A stretch of 64,000 nt of DNA from Chamaecyparis obtusa (taxonomy: Eukaryota > Streptophyta > Pinopsida > Cupressales > Cupressaceae). Positions 34,357 through 46,576 of this stretch are shown piece by piece. Position numbers and translations under genes: made by a program. Below the pieces are notes generated by a model, which had not been told where the DNA came from, did no database searches, and worked only from the letters and a program-made list of their open reading frames with translations. Positions within the stretch are counted from its first letter, which is position 1. Every line of letters begins with the position of its first letter. Where the stretch lies: NCBI GenBank assembly GCA_027943335.1, contig BSBK01001580.1, forward strand, positions 831,501 through 895,500, written 5' to 3'.

Positions 34357-37300
34357 TGTTGGTTCCTGGATAGGATTTTATACTCCACGAGACACCAATA
34401 TACCTAAGACTGATTTTGGGAATGGTTAAGTCCAAATATGGGGAAATATGTAGGTAACTGGACCAACTATAGGGACAAGATTGCCCTCTGCACTTCTGGC
34501 TTTGTAGAACCAAGATGGGTGCACCTAATCCAGTATAATAGAACACTTCTTTACAACACCAGGACTGGATTTAACAAAGCATATAACAGCAAGAAAGTAC
34601 TAAATGATAACCAGTCATTCATTGACTCTCCATTACTATGATGAAATTGATACCCATAAACATAAAACTGAAAGGATTGAAAAGATTTTAATTTGAGTTC
34701 TTGCAGAATGTAAACAACCATGCCAAACTAGCATCACTACAGGAGATACTGATTTCTAATCAGTGCCTTGTCCATTGGGCAATATCTCTGAGATAGATAT
34801 AGAATACAAGAACATAGATTCCAAGCCATAAACATAATAAACCAGATTCATACACTGCTTACAAACATCCTTTTAGTTGAACCAAATGAATCTATGTTTC
34901 ATTCAGAGACTTTTAACTTGATCCTAGATCAAGGCTAAAAATAAAACACATACACAGATAAACTCCAAGAAATGAATCAGAAAACCCAAAACTCAAGAAG
35001 CACAACCAAAGGAGAGATTTGAAAACTAAAAACTACATTAAGTATAAGGATTCAAGTTCCTGTATTACAAACTATTCCAGAATACAACTCTTAGACAATA
35101 TGCAAAAGATTTTGAAGGGTTTTCCACTGTATTAACACAACTAGCAAAAATATATTACAATCTGGACTGAGGATACACACTTAGCTTCTCAGCTTCCTGT
35201 GTCAAGAATTTCCAACCAACCCCTTCTAAATGATCATAAAATTCCTTTTATAGAGACAAGGATACAATAAGAAAAAGATCATTTAGGTTAAAAAAAACTT
35301 AAACCTAACCAATCAAATCCAAGGCCTGTAGGAGAAAGAAAGCTGATCTGATTGTACCTCTGCAAAACATTCCCAAGAATAATCAACTACTTCCTCTGAA
35401 AAAGATCAAATCAACAATGAATACCTTGGAAGAAGCAGCAAATCTGATCTATTCATGAATCAAAACAAAACAACTTCAAAGAAACCAAGTTGCAAGAAAT
35501 CTAATCTTTCCCCTTTCCCGGATTTGTAAATCAGTCACATCTGAAATGAAAAATCTTCACCAAACTCTGATCCCGAAAATACCAATCATTATTGCTTCTA
35601 CCAATTTGGTCAAAACTGATTTTCACCACCGCCATTGTATTCCTGATCTTCTGGTGTTTCTGAAAACATATAATACTTGTATATTTGGATAAAAATTAAG
35701 CCCTGGACATGATTTTTCGTGAGCAGACAACTTCATTTGAATTTTTGATTTATTTATATAGTACAAACTATACAAATTCAAATTTTAATATTTGCTACAA
35801 ATTCAAATTTTGAGGCAGGCCCCATGTGCCAGATGGCACCATCTAATTCACTCACTAATCCACCTCATCGCCTAATCAGACCTAACAACACACCCTCTGC
35901 CACATGGTGCTCTCCAATTAGCCTGTACCGCTGATTGGGCGTCAATCTCCAACCTTACCCGCTAGCTCATCGGATGACACATGGTGCTCTATCGCTAATC
36001 CACAAGCATAACCATCGTGCATCTTCATATCTTCAGAATAATGACCACCATCAGATCAGCATGCATCTCAAGGTGGCCGACCAACTATCCACCTTCTGCT
36101 TCATCACCAGTTCCCCACCACATGTCACATTTCTATTTGCCTATAATGTCCACTTGGTGCCAAACTGCATCCTGGTTGCCACATCACCGGGCTGACAGGT
36201 GTCATCTCATCGCTATATCGCCAAGGTATATCACGTGCATCTCCATCCCCCTGCTACAGCGATGACCGTTGGATGCTGGCACACATCTCGATGCACATGA
36301 CTTGCTTGTCAACACATGTTTCATCAAAATATACTTTACCTCACATATGGGGCCCGCTGGCCAAGTCACCATCCATGTTGTCTGCCAGTCGTTTGCCTCA
36401 AATTCCATGCTTGCATGAGGCCCTCCAACTGGGCGTCCATTCTTAGACACCATGAATGTATGTGTTATTGCTTATAAATTCCTTATTCCCTTCCCGCACA
36501 GGCAATGTGGGATAATGTTTTCATACAATATAATATTTCTTGTTAAAAAATATTGCCTTGGAGTGCGCCCAGTTGGCCCACCAGATCTGGCTGGCCTTCC
36601 TTTCCTTTCTCACTTTACTCTACATTTGGGCACCATTTCTTATAAACATATAAAACATTCATGACAAGATAAATGTGGGATATATGCCCATGGAGCTAGA
36701 ACCACCAAAACCTTCTCCCCTCAACTCACACGCACCAGCCTCCTTTCTTATGGGAATACAAAATATATTGCACTGCAGGGCACGTGCTTGGAAGTCTTCC
36801 ATGTAGCTATAACATGCACAACATTAAGAGGCTCACGCATCCTCTCTTTATTTAGCCTTTCATTCCTTTGGTGTGTGAGGCATAGAAGACATGTGCCCAT
36901 CACTTATAGTGATAGTGCTGCTCATTTAATTCCTATGCCAGCACGTTTTGGCTTCCTCACAAAAGGTCTACAGCCTGAGAGAGAGGTGCGTCCAAAGCAT
37001 GTTGAAAATGTGAGCAGCATCCCATTCATGGTGCGTGAGGGAGGGAAACTATGGTAGCCTTCATGGTGTCTGAAAAAATTACCAAGTAGAAAGTAAACAC
37101 TTTGCTTAAAACTTCTCACAAACAACCTTATCTTATTCATTTCTTGGGCCTGTGAACATGTTACAGAGCACACAAGCAGCCCCAAAGGGACACTCATGAA
37201 GCATTTTAGGGAGGGTTTCATGAGACTTTGGAGGGGTTGTGTAAGATTTCAAAACTAATGTATGCAGCCCCTAAGTCATCTACAAACCCTCATAACATTT

Positions 37301-38964
37301 GGTTATGTAAAAAAAAATATGTTTGGTATGAACCTTTTCAAAACTTCTTTGGCCTTTGGCCATTTATGGTTTAGTTCGGCCAATAAATGAATATGCTCAA
37401 CAATCCACCTACTAGCCAATACTTTATGTAACCTAGGCTTTTGAAGCTTCTGAAAATCATGCCAACGATCATTAAAACTCCTTGCCAATCACTCCACAAT
37501 TTGTATGCATGTCACTTTGTATTTCATTCAAACCGTTTACGTCATCACAGACTATTTTAAATAATGAGGCAAGTTGGACTCCAAGCGGGTCCAGCCTAAA
37601 AAAAATTTGAACTAAAACAACTGGCCTTGAAAATGATCTAGAACAACTGGTGTTTTCAACCAGATCAGATCTGGCTAATCGGAAACCTTAAAAAACTTCA
37701 AATTTTAACCACTTTTCCAGTCGCAAATCCTTAATAAAACACCTCCAGTCACGCTATTAAAAGACCGATCAAAACATACCACTGGAAGCTGAAACCTGGC
37801 AGACACGAATTTTGAAATATAGAGAAACATCCTGCCAAATGGATTCGTCAAAAAATGAATGAGGCGGGAAATTTTAAAAGTTGAAAACACCCATTTAGAA
37901 TTGTCAGCAAACACAGACTGAAAATCACTGTTGACTACCTCGGAAGTAGCTGAATGAAAAATATCAAACGATGAGCTAAGGGCGAGCCACTGAATCTAGA
38001 AGAAATTTCATATGCAAGGATCCGAACAAAACAACCCTTAATTGGAGACAAGCATCTGGCAAAAAGCTATGAATTTCTAAAAATGGCTACTTTACAAAAT
38101 TATGCTATCCGCACTTTTTAACATTATTGAACATATTTTTACTGACTTTGCAACCCTATCAAACGAAACGTTTACGATCTGAAATCCTAGATAGATGATC
38201 TTTCTGACACATATAAAAGAACTTTTATTAGATTCCCAAAATGATCAACCGATTATCAATAATTATCTTCAAAATCGGCCACTTGGAACATCCTAAACCA
38301 AAAACAACCAGATTCGTAGAAATTACATTTGGAATTGATCAAGCAAATTAATCAATCGGATTCGTCATGATCCAAAACTTATTAGGGAGCATCACTTCCA
38401 TGTCTATAGTATGGAACATCATTCAATTATGTTTTACCTCGAGCTCGGTGCAAATGGCAAGGCCCTAAAGTAGCCGCTCAGAAAATTGAACTGTGCACTC
38501 CTGGAGAAACTAAGAAATTGCAAACAAAATGGCTTTGGTAAACATGTCAAACAAGCAAATGGGGGGCTTAAAATTGGTGTGGTACTTCTTTCTCATACCT
38601 ACGACAGGACGTAACATTCCTTTCATCATGACCATCAACCAAGCATCAGATGCAAGCCTCCAAAGTAGGCCATTTAGTTAAAAGCAGACAGGACACAAAG
38701 TGCAGATTTGAGCACAAGCCTCCAAATGGGTACACTCAAAACTTATCCGAACTGAGATCTAGGAGTTGTAACCAACTGCATATGCCAAATGAAATGCGAG
38801 AAACACCTATCCCAAGTGCCATTCCATGAAAACCAGTAGGCCTATCTTTACATGCACTTGAACTTAGGTCTTTTTTCACTATTCTTTTGAAGCACTAAAC
38901 ATTGCCTTTGGAAAATTCTCTGATTATGGGATCAAAACTATCTGGATTTTTCAAAGCACCAACA
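34357..38964 (-). repeat. 5' LTR of the LARD-like element (4608 bases)
   Basis: Partner of 26689-31254. On the minus strand it starts TGTTGGTGCTTTGAAAAATCC and ends GGAACCAACA. A related but much more diverged copy of its PBS-proximal kilobase lies at 43785 to about 44700. The GC-richer block of the other copy is repeated at about 35800-36420. Confidence 0.9.
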
Positions 38965-38969
38965 GATTA

Positions 38970-39760
38970 CTAGAAGATAAAAGAGAGGTAAGGGTAAATT
39001 TGAAGGAAAGTTACCTTTGAAATTTTTTTCATGCAATAAGATAGGTCACTTTGCATCTAGATGTCCTACAAGAGCTCCTAAACACAAACCTAAGTTTTTC
39101 AAACCTAAGTACTCAAAAGAAAAGGAATATTATTATGCTAGTGAAGGTATTTCTGATTGTGATTTTGATGAGGATGAGATTGGATTTATTGCTATCAAAG
39201 ATGAAAAACCATTACATGAGGAAAAAGCCTTAGTATCACATGTTGATAAGAAATCTAAATGGGTTATAGACAGTGGTTTCTCACATCATATGACTAGAGA
39301 TAAGAATAAGTTTGTTAAACTAAATAAGTATGATGGTGGTGTTATAAGATTTGGAGACAATGTTCCTAAGCCTATCATAGGAGCAGGATCTACTTCTTTG
39401 GATGGAAAAACTAATACTGACAATGTACTACTTGATGATGGACTCAAGCATAACTTGTTGAGTGTTGGATAGTTGATGGCCAAAGGATATCAATTTAAAT
39501 TTATTGATGGGAAATGTTTTATCATAAGTAAGACACGAAATCTGATTGCAACCGGTACTAAATCTAAAGGTAATGTATTTGAGTTAAATACATCTGAAGC
39601 TTCTCATTTTGTAGCAAAGATAGATGATAGTTGGTTAGGGCACAAAAGGTTTTGTCATTTTAAATTTGACAATATTGTGAAGGCAAGCTTGACTAATGCA
39701 GTGAGAGACCTACCTAAAATTGTAAAACCATCTAACACTGTGTAGAGAGTGTGTTATGGG
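38970..39760 (+). pseudogene. Copia gag zinc knuckle, protease and pre-integrase
   Basis: Gag resumes after the insertion with a basic segment (KRGKGKFEGKLPLK) and a zinc knuckle reading FFSCNKIGHFASRC, whose first Cys has become Phe. An acidic spacer follows, then the copia protease: WVIDSGFSHHMT at about 39262-39295 (active-site DSG intact) and LKHNLLSVG at 39445-39470. A TAG at 39470-39472 (family Gln, SVGQLM) separates the pre-integrase region: GNVFELNTSEA, WLGHKRFCHFKFDNI, the His-containing start of the integrase zinc domain. Frame 2 is kept from 38990 to about 39745, where another stop follows. Confidence 0.85.
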
Positions 39761-40720
39761 AAAGTAGACTAGAAGTAGCTATAAGAGTAAATCATATACA
39801 ACAAAAGGAAATTTGGATCTAGTACATACAGACCTATGTGGACCTACAAGGACAAGATCATACTATGGTGAAAGGTAATTTATAATTTTTGTTGATGACT
39901 TTTCTAGAATGATGTGGATCACTTACTTGAAAGAGAAATCAAAAGCATTTGACAAATTCAAATTACTCAAAGTAAAACTAGAGAATGAAATAGGCTTAAA
40001 GATAAAATGTTTGAGGTTAGATAGAGGTGGAGAGTTTACTTTAGATCTATTCAATTCATATTGCGAAGAGAATGGAATACACATACAAACATCTGCTCTC
40101 AGGACTCCACAGAAAAATGGGATAGCAAAGCAAAGAAACATAACAATACTGGATGCTACAAGGAAAATGTTGCTATAAGGAAATGTATCTCATGTAAATT
40201 GGAAGGAAGCTCTTGGGATAGTAGTATACACATTGAACAGAATTCAAATCAGAGAAGGTACAAATAAGACTCCTTATGAATTATAGTTTAATCATACTCC
40301 TACTGTAAAATATTTTAGAATATTTGGAAGCAAATGCTATATCAAAAGAGATGAAGAAATTTTTCTTGGTTATTCTACTAAAATTAAGGCTTACAAATGC
40401 TTTAACCTGAGATTGAGAAAGATGGTTGAAAGTAACAATGTGAAGATAGATGAAAAGTTTCAGATACAAGAGAGAATGTATGATTGTAATTAGAATACAG
40501 AGATCAAGGAGGCTGCTACTACAAAAGAAGAAGAGCATGTTGAGACTGACTGCGAAAATGATATTTGTGATGATGACACAAATGAAGTTATGAGATTCCT
40601 AAGACTTCGAGGTATGTTAAGAAAAATCATCCTGAAAATCAAATCATTGGTAATGCAAGTCAAGGAATAATGACTAGATCAAAGACAAGGGAAGAAATTT
40701 GTTTGATTTCTCAAGTTGAA
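39761..40720 (+). pseudogene. Copia integrase
   Basis: Catalytic core of copia integrase: DLVHTDLCGPTRTRSYYGE (first Asp, about 39818-39870), FVDDFSRMMWITYLKEKSKA (second Asp) and then NGIAKQRNITILDATRKM. In that last motif relatives have Glu before an Arg pair; here it is Lys, so the catalytic triad is broken. The codon is AAG, and GAG to AAG is a G-to-A change. Next come VNWKEALGIVVYTLNR and FLGYSTKIKAYKCFN, usual for the integrase C-terminus. Stops at about 39876 and 40176 and frameshifts near 40560. This enzyme would insert element DNA into chromosomes; this copy is dead. Confidence 0.85.
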
Positions 40721-41460
40721 CCAAAAACCACTCATGAATCTTGTAGAGATTAATCTTGGACCAAAGCTATGTAAGAAGAATTAGATCAGATAAAGAAAAA
40801 ATAACATTTGGGAATTGGTTCCTAGATCTAAAGACAAAAATGTAATAGGAACTAAGTGGGTTTTTAGAAACAAAATGAACGAAGAAGGAATTGTTGTGAG
40901 AAACAAAGAAAGATTGGTATGAAAAGGCTATTCACAACAAGAAGGCATAGATTTTGAAGAGACATTTTCTATCGTTGCTAGGATAGAAGTTGTGAGACTA
41001 TTTTTGGCCTATGCTGCACATAAAGACTTCAAGGTATATCAGATGGATGTAAAATCTACATTTCTGAATGGGGATCTTGAAGAAGAGGTATATATAGAAC
41101 AACCTGATGGATTTCCTCTAACAAAAGATGAAGAAATGCTATGCATGTTGAAGAAGGCACTGTATGGACTAAAGCAAGCACCAAGGGATTGGTATGCAAG
41201 GTTAGACAAGTACTTATTTTTCTTTGGATTCAGAAAAGGTAATGCTGACAGTAACTTGTATTTGAGAAAAGTCAAGATGGAGTTTTGATAATAGAAGTTT
41301 TTGTTGATGATACTATTTTTAGAGGCAATGATGAGATGTATAAAGAGTTTTGTAAAGAAATGGAGAATGAATTTGAGATGTCTATGATAGGAGAAATGAA
41401 ATTCTTTCTTAGACTACAAATAAATCAGAGCAAGAAGAGCATTTTCATTTCTTAAACTAA
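40721..41460 (+). pseudogene. Copia reverse transcriptase
   Basis: RT region with [48 protein letters not shown], then [20 protein letters not shown] (first catalytic Asp), [31 protein letters not shown] and FVDDTIFRGN (catalytic pair, about 41300-41330). Reading frames change near 40800 and around 41285. TGA at 40918 (RLV*KGYSQ) stands where relatives have Cys, Ala or Arg. The domain is complete in content but interrupted. Confidence 0.87.
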
Positions 41461-42241
41461 GTATCTTAAAGAGATGTTGAAAAAGTTTGGAATAGAAGAT
41501 TGTAAACCTGTTGGTACACCCATGGTGACTGGCCATAAACTAAAAAATATTGATGAGACCAAAAGTGTTTTTCTAACCAAGTGTAGATCAATGATTGAAG
41601 GATTACAATATCAGACTCACTCTAGACCTGATATTGCTAATGTTGTTGGAATTGTGGCTAGATATCAGGAAGATCCTAAAGCAACACACATGGCTATTGT
41701 CAAAAGGATATTTAGGTATCTGAAAGGAACAATGCAATATGGCTTATGGTATGGTAAAAATGATGACTTTGAAATACATGCTTCTACTAATGCCGATTGG
41801 GCAGGGAACATTGATGACTAAAAAAATACTAGTGGAGATGCATTTTTCCTTGGGAAAAGGTTGTTTCCATGGTTAAGTAAAAATCAAGAATGTATAGCTC
41901 AATTCACTGCTAAATCAGAGTATGTTGTTGCTACTATTAATTGCACTCAAATTTTCTGGATGAAACAAATGGTGAAAGATATTGGAATAACCTTTGTTGA
42001 ACCAGTGGTTATTTATTGTGATAACACCAGTACAGTGAATATGTCAAAGAATCTTGTGATGCATTCTAAAACTAAGCATATTTATATTAAGTATCACTTT
42101 TTGAGCGACAAGGTGGAAGAAAAAGAAATAAGGTTGGAATACATTAGCAAAAAATAATAGATAACAGACATCTTTACAAAGCGATTACCAAAATATACCT
42201 TTGAATATCTCAGAGGTATGCTTGGGGTGCAAGCGCCTTGA
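41461..42241 (+). pseudogene. Copia RNase H, end of pol
   Basis: From KYLKEMLKKFGIEDCKPVGTP (end of RT connection) through SRPDIANVVGIVARY, HASTNADWAGN (Asn where the family usually has Asp, then ADWAG), AKSEYVVATINCTQ (Glu), VVIYCDNTSTVNMSKN (Asp), HSKTKHIYIKYHFL and ITDIFTKRLPKYTFEYL. The frame ends at TGA 42239-42241. A TAA at 41819 and a TAA/TAG pair near 42155 interrupt it. RNase H removes template RNA during DNA synthesis. Sequence of another type begins immediately after the stop. Confidence 0.87.
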
Positions 42242-43784
42242 TGGGGAGAACTACCTCTCAAGAGCACTCTTTCTCTACCTAAGACCTCTTATTTGGTCTT
42301 ACTAGGGTATTCATCTCTACCCTACTCAAGGATCACTCCTAGGATCCCTATCTCCTTGTAGAACTCTCCACCAACTTCAAACTCTCCACTAAACTTCTCA
42401 ATCCAACTATGCACTCACGGGATCAATTTAGCCACTCTGCTCCAAAACTATTCTTGGGACTTGGAATAAGTGTCTTGGCTATTCCTTGTGTGTTTTCAAT
42501 CCATTTTTATCTCCTTGAATTGATTCTTCCTTGGGTTCTCCATTGCTTTCTTACTTTTCAATTTTTTAGGCCTTGTAGCCTTTTTAACCCAATTAGGCCT
42601 CCTAAAATCAGAGTTCTTGTTATAAATCTCAACTTATCCAAATAGACCCCCAATCTCTTTATGGATTCTTTGTAAAGGCTTCCTAGACTTAAATATTTCC
42701 TAGGTGTTAGACCCCCAAAGTGTCCCTACATAGGTCTGTCACCAAACCCTTATTTTTAAGGGTTTCTAGGGCATGTGACACTTTTTGGCTTCTTGAATCT
42801 TATGAGGTGCTTTAATGGTCTCCTCTAAAATTCTCCTTACATTAACATTACTATAACATATTCCCCTACACTTCTACACCTTTTATTGGTTTTCTCCAAT
42901 CCATTAAGCACTCTTGCTACTGATTTGTTCAAACACCTAGCCAAAATGCCTCTGCACTCACCTAGGGCTTGATGGAAAAATTAGCTCTCCTGCAAACAAA
43001 GACTCCACAGACCATATTTACCATATATACAAGGTCCCCTACTTTATTCCAAGAGGCCATGGAATTTCAACCATGGGAATTCAAGTGGGGAGCATTTTTA
43101 CAAGACTCGCACTGAACTAGGCAGTGAACCATTGAAACACAAAGAATTTACAAAATGCTAACCAGTTGTGATAAACAACTAAACTAATGCCACACAAAGT
43201 AATTACATAACATAAAGTAAATCCTCAATGCATTAGTTCAATCCTTTCAATCCATCAATAACTGGATGAAGACTCTGTTACACACAAATACAGTCAAATC
43301 ATGTGATTTCTAGAACACAGTCCATACAATGTCTTCTCCAATTGTCAAATTAGGGTTTGTCTAGCCTTATATATCCTCTCCGCACATGTTTGGACCCTTA
43401 GGCTAGGATTAGAACATGATTAGAGCTATTTCCTAGTTTTTAGGAAATGTTGTCATGACAACTTTGCAAAGTTACAAAGTTGTCATGAGCAACTTTACAT
43501 CTTTTTGACATCTTTTTGTAGACTTGACTTTCCACTCACCTACCTAGCATAGCTCGACCCTAACTCATTCCAATGGTCCTTAAAACACTTAAAATCATCA
43601 AAATATCAATGCTACTCCATTTTGGAGTCATACCCAAAATTTGACCCAAGTTGACTTTTCTAGGACTTACCACTAAACCTATTGAAACCAAACCACTTTC
43701 AAGACTCTAAGAACACCTATCTATAAACACACATCATACCATACTTGGGACTTTATCAACATTCCTTATTACCTTGGTGGTTGG
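42242..43784 (-). repeat. LTR-like block, probable solo or partial gypsy LTR
   Basis: 1.5 kb with no coding. On the minus strand it resembles the chromovirus LTR (19772 onward) in layout: an AAAGTTG/CAACTTT-rich part at about 43455-43500, then TATATAAGG at about 43365-43374, then transcribed-looking sequence. Its left edge starts TGATGGGGAG at 42239, overlapping the copia stop. The right edge abuts the gypsy LTR at 43785. No target duplication could be checked because the gypsy element interrupts the right side. Confidence 0.4.
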
Positions 43785-44893
43785 TGTTGGTTCTTGAAAA
43801 TATTTTACACTCCATGAGACACCAATATACCTAAGACTGATTTTAGGGAGGGGTTAGTTCCAAATATAGGAAAATCTATAGGTAACTGGACCAACTATAG
43901 GGACAAGACTGCCCTCTTCACTTTTGGCTCTGCAAAACCAAGGTGGGTACACCTAATCTAATATATATACTTTTCTCTTGATTTGATACTGGATCTAACA
44001 ACAGATATTAGTAAGAAAGTACTAAATAACAACCTATTATTCATTGACTCTCCATCACTGGGTAGGACATTTACTTCTCCAATCAATAAATAAAGATTAA
44101 AAACTAGTTTTGATTGTTCTATTTCTGACTATAATGATCTTAATCAATCCTTATAAACTTAAAGATGCACTCATATAGGCTAGTGCCTTATCCATTGGGC
44201 TAATATCACCAAAATATAAAGGAAATACAAAGATCTTGGAATAACTTGATTCATAATCATAAACACAAATACTTCAACTCTTTCCTTCTTGTAGATAATC
44301 CTTGTGCAAAACAAGTGAACATGTATTTTACTTAGAGCAATATTTAATCCAACCCTAGATCAGAACTCAAAATAAAAACACATACACATTGGTCTTTGAT
44401 AAACTCAGAAATTCACAAATTTGACACAGAGGAGAGATAAAGACCTTAAATTTGTATTAAGTATAATGAACTTTTATCATTTGTATACAATATATCTTGA
44501 GAAACAAGCCTAAAAAAAATGGTAGCATCATGTACTTTCTTCTATTACATTGACAAGAAATTATATAAAATATTACAATCCTCAACTGAGGGCTAGGGTT
44601 TCAAAATTCTATCTTCTAGACACCTAAACTCTCAATACCTAATATGATCATAGAAAATCCTTTTATAGACAAGGAATGCAACAAGCTTATGATCATATTA
44701 GGGTTTACAAAATTTTACCCTAAAATATACAACAACCCTATTGGGTTTACAATAAATGATTCAATTAGATTCTAGACTGACATTTTGTAGGCTAGCCACC
44801 TGTCTTCAAGTCTTCAATGCTTTCCTCGATCCCTTCAAACAAATCTGATCACCCTTTTCTTCATGATTGTTCCTGCAATAAATATTTGTTACA
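43785..44893 (-). repeat. 3' LTR of the second Tat-like element (about 1.1 kb)
   Basis: On the minus strand it starts TGTAACAAATATTTATTG just after a purine tract (AAAGTAGGTGAGA, 44894-44906) and ends AAGAACCAACA at 43785. From 43785 to about 44700 it is related to the first kilobase of the LARD LTRs (26689 and 34357): both share ACACCAATATACCTAAGACT and GGTAACTGGACCAACTATAG. The 5' LTR is outside the window, so the left and right borders rest on TG/CA ends and the PPT. Confidence 0.7.
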
Positions 44894-45148
44894 TCTCACC
44901 TACTTTAGGACTGTGAGTCACAGTCCTTTTGATCGCCTCAAGAAGTAGATGGAACAACAGGCTTTTCAACATGGGGTATGTATAGATATCTCCATTTATT
45001 AAATATCTCCTCACTTGGGAATACAAAATTTATTATCTCAGCTTTTTTGTCGGACAATTGCTCCCAGTTTCTTTCCATCTGCTTGACTTCCTGCTGAATA
45101 AAATCAAATTTTGATTTCGCAGTCATTAGTACCTTGATGGTGTGGATG

Positions 45149-45945
45149 TGATGAAGGGTGCTCCCCTTAATACCACAAACACATAACAGAAACAGAGAAA
45201 CAACAACAATATGCAAGAACAAAAAATTGGCTTCTTATTATCTCCACAAATGTGGAATTACAAACTTTCAGAATTACAATATGCAAAGCCACATGGGCAT
45301 TCCCTTACAATATTCTATAGGACAAAGCCTCGAATCAATACCCAGAACTATCCCGAACTGCCTAAGACAACACTACAGACCTCCTTTATATAGGCAATTT
45401 CCATTGCCTGAGAAGGTTCCCGAAATTTAGCCCTTAAGGCCGTATACATAGAATTATTTTATTTTCACAATTTTTATAATAGGGTCGGCTCAAAAGAAAT
45501 ACAAAATATGATTTTAGGTAACCCAACTTCCGAAGGCCATAACTTTCTAACCGTAGCTCCATTTTTCTATTGTAACCACTTTTCAGAAACGCCACGATGA
45601 GATCTACAGCATTTGACATAAGCTAGTGCTAGTCAGCCGAGGGTCGATCGCAATCCGGAGCCTCTAAGGCCTTCAAAATTGACCTAAAAGATTGCGTACC
45701 CAAAAACCTCAATAACTTCACCAATACTGATGATGTGGCAACGGAACTCAACTGGTAGGCTGAAATGACTAGGATGAACCTCTAACTGTGAAATCAAAAC
45801 ATTCTGAGATCATATGACCAACTTACTAAAAGTAGTAAGTTTCCATAAATAGCAGCTCTGCACAAGATAGCCCTTATTGAAAAGCAAACAAAAATATTTT
45901 TGGGTGATGCAAGATTGCTCTTACACCCAAGATGCTCCTGCATCA
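45149..45945 (-). mobile_element. Solo LTR (797 bases), minus orientation
   Basis: Starts TGATGAAGGG and ends CTCCTGCATCA, flanked by GGATG at 45144-45148 and 45946-45950. Without it and one GGATG the surrounding ORF reads through in frame (TLSFI then HTIKVL). It is an inverted copy of 46577-47427. The TATA-like TATATA at about 45387-45395 and its partner in the other copy set the orientation. The arrangement fits insertion of a full element followed by LTR-LTR recombination. Confidence 0.88.
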
Positions 45946-46576
45946 GGATGAAAGAAAGAGTGTTCTCCGAAGTCAAAATACTTGTCATTCTTGCTGAAAA
46001 ATCTCCATCCATGTCTTCTCTCCATTTGAACAATTCCTTTAACTTACCATTTTCTTTGAAAACCCCTGGTACTAACTCACCCCTTGAAAGTGTTAATTCC
46101 CTTCTTAATACATTGGATTTTCTCTCAAAATCATCTAGGATTATCCTAAATTCAATTTTACTTTTTACAAACTTTTGTACAGGCTTAATCAAAGGTTCAG
46201 GATTAAGTTGGGCCTTTGAAAGCATGTATAACAGCTTCATGTTTGATGCCATTCCTATCTATTTATCCAGAATTGGCCCTAATTTAGCCTTGTTATTACC
46301 TAAAGATGTGAGCAATGCTTGCAATCTTCTGGCATGGTCAAACAAAACTGTGGGGTTTAGATCGTGAGAAAATTGCATTACTACCTCTATGACTTTCTCT
46401 TCATATTTCTGATTCATAAGGCACTTAGCCTTCATATGTTCATCCTTTTGTTTCTCCAGCTCTACCGTGCTCTCTCTTAGTCTGTCCCTTTCTTCAAGCA
46501 ACTACTGCTTCTCCCAACTAACTCTTGCATCTATATTTGTTTCTGAGAAGGGGGGTGGTCAAAACTCAACAATGGG

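Larger units (their letters stand above)
26689..38964 (-). mobile_element. LARD-like element with 4.6 kb LTRs, gag remnant, no pol
   Basis: Direct repeats of 4566 bases (26689-31254) and 4608 bases (34357-38964) enclose 3102 bases. The ends are TGTTGG/CCAACA. On the minus strand the right copy is the 5' LTR, followed by AAATGGTGACTCTACTGGGG (34337-34356), a PBS-like sequence. The interior encodes a gypsy-type Gag fragment and a long acidic frame, both on the minus strand, and no protease, RT or integrase. Size and layout match LARDs (large retrotransposon derivatives). The LTR part next to the PBS is related to the 3' LTR of the gypsy element at 43785-44893, which suggests a shared family and mobilisation in trans. 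Confidence 0.85.
24669..42241 (+). mobile_element. Ty1/copia element split by a 12.3 kb insertion; 3' LTR not in place
   Basis: 5' LTR 24669-25846, PBS ATTGGTATCAGAGC at 25847-25860, and gag from 25908 to 26688, where a 12,276-base element is inserted. Gag resumes at 38970 and pol runs to the TGA at 42239-42241 in the copia order protease, integrase, RT, RNase H. No copy of the 5' LTR follows the pol stop. Instead other LTR-like sequence starts at 42239-42242, so the 3' end is either deleted or displaced beyond the window by later insertions. Many stops; inactive. Confidence 0.88.
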
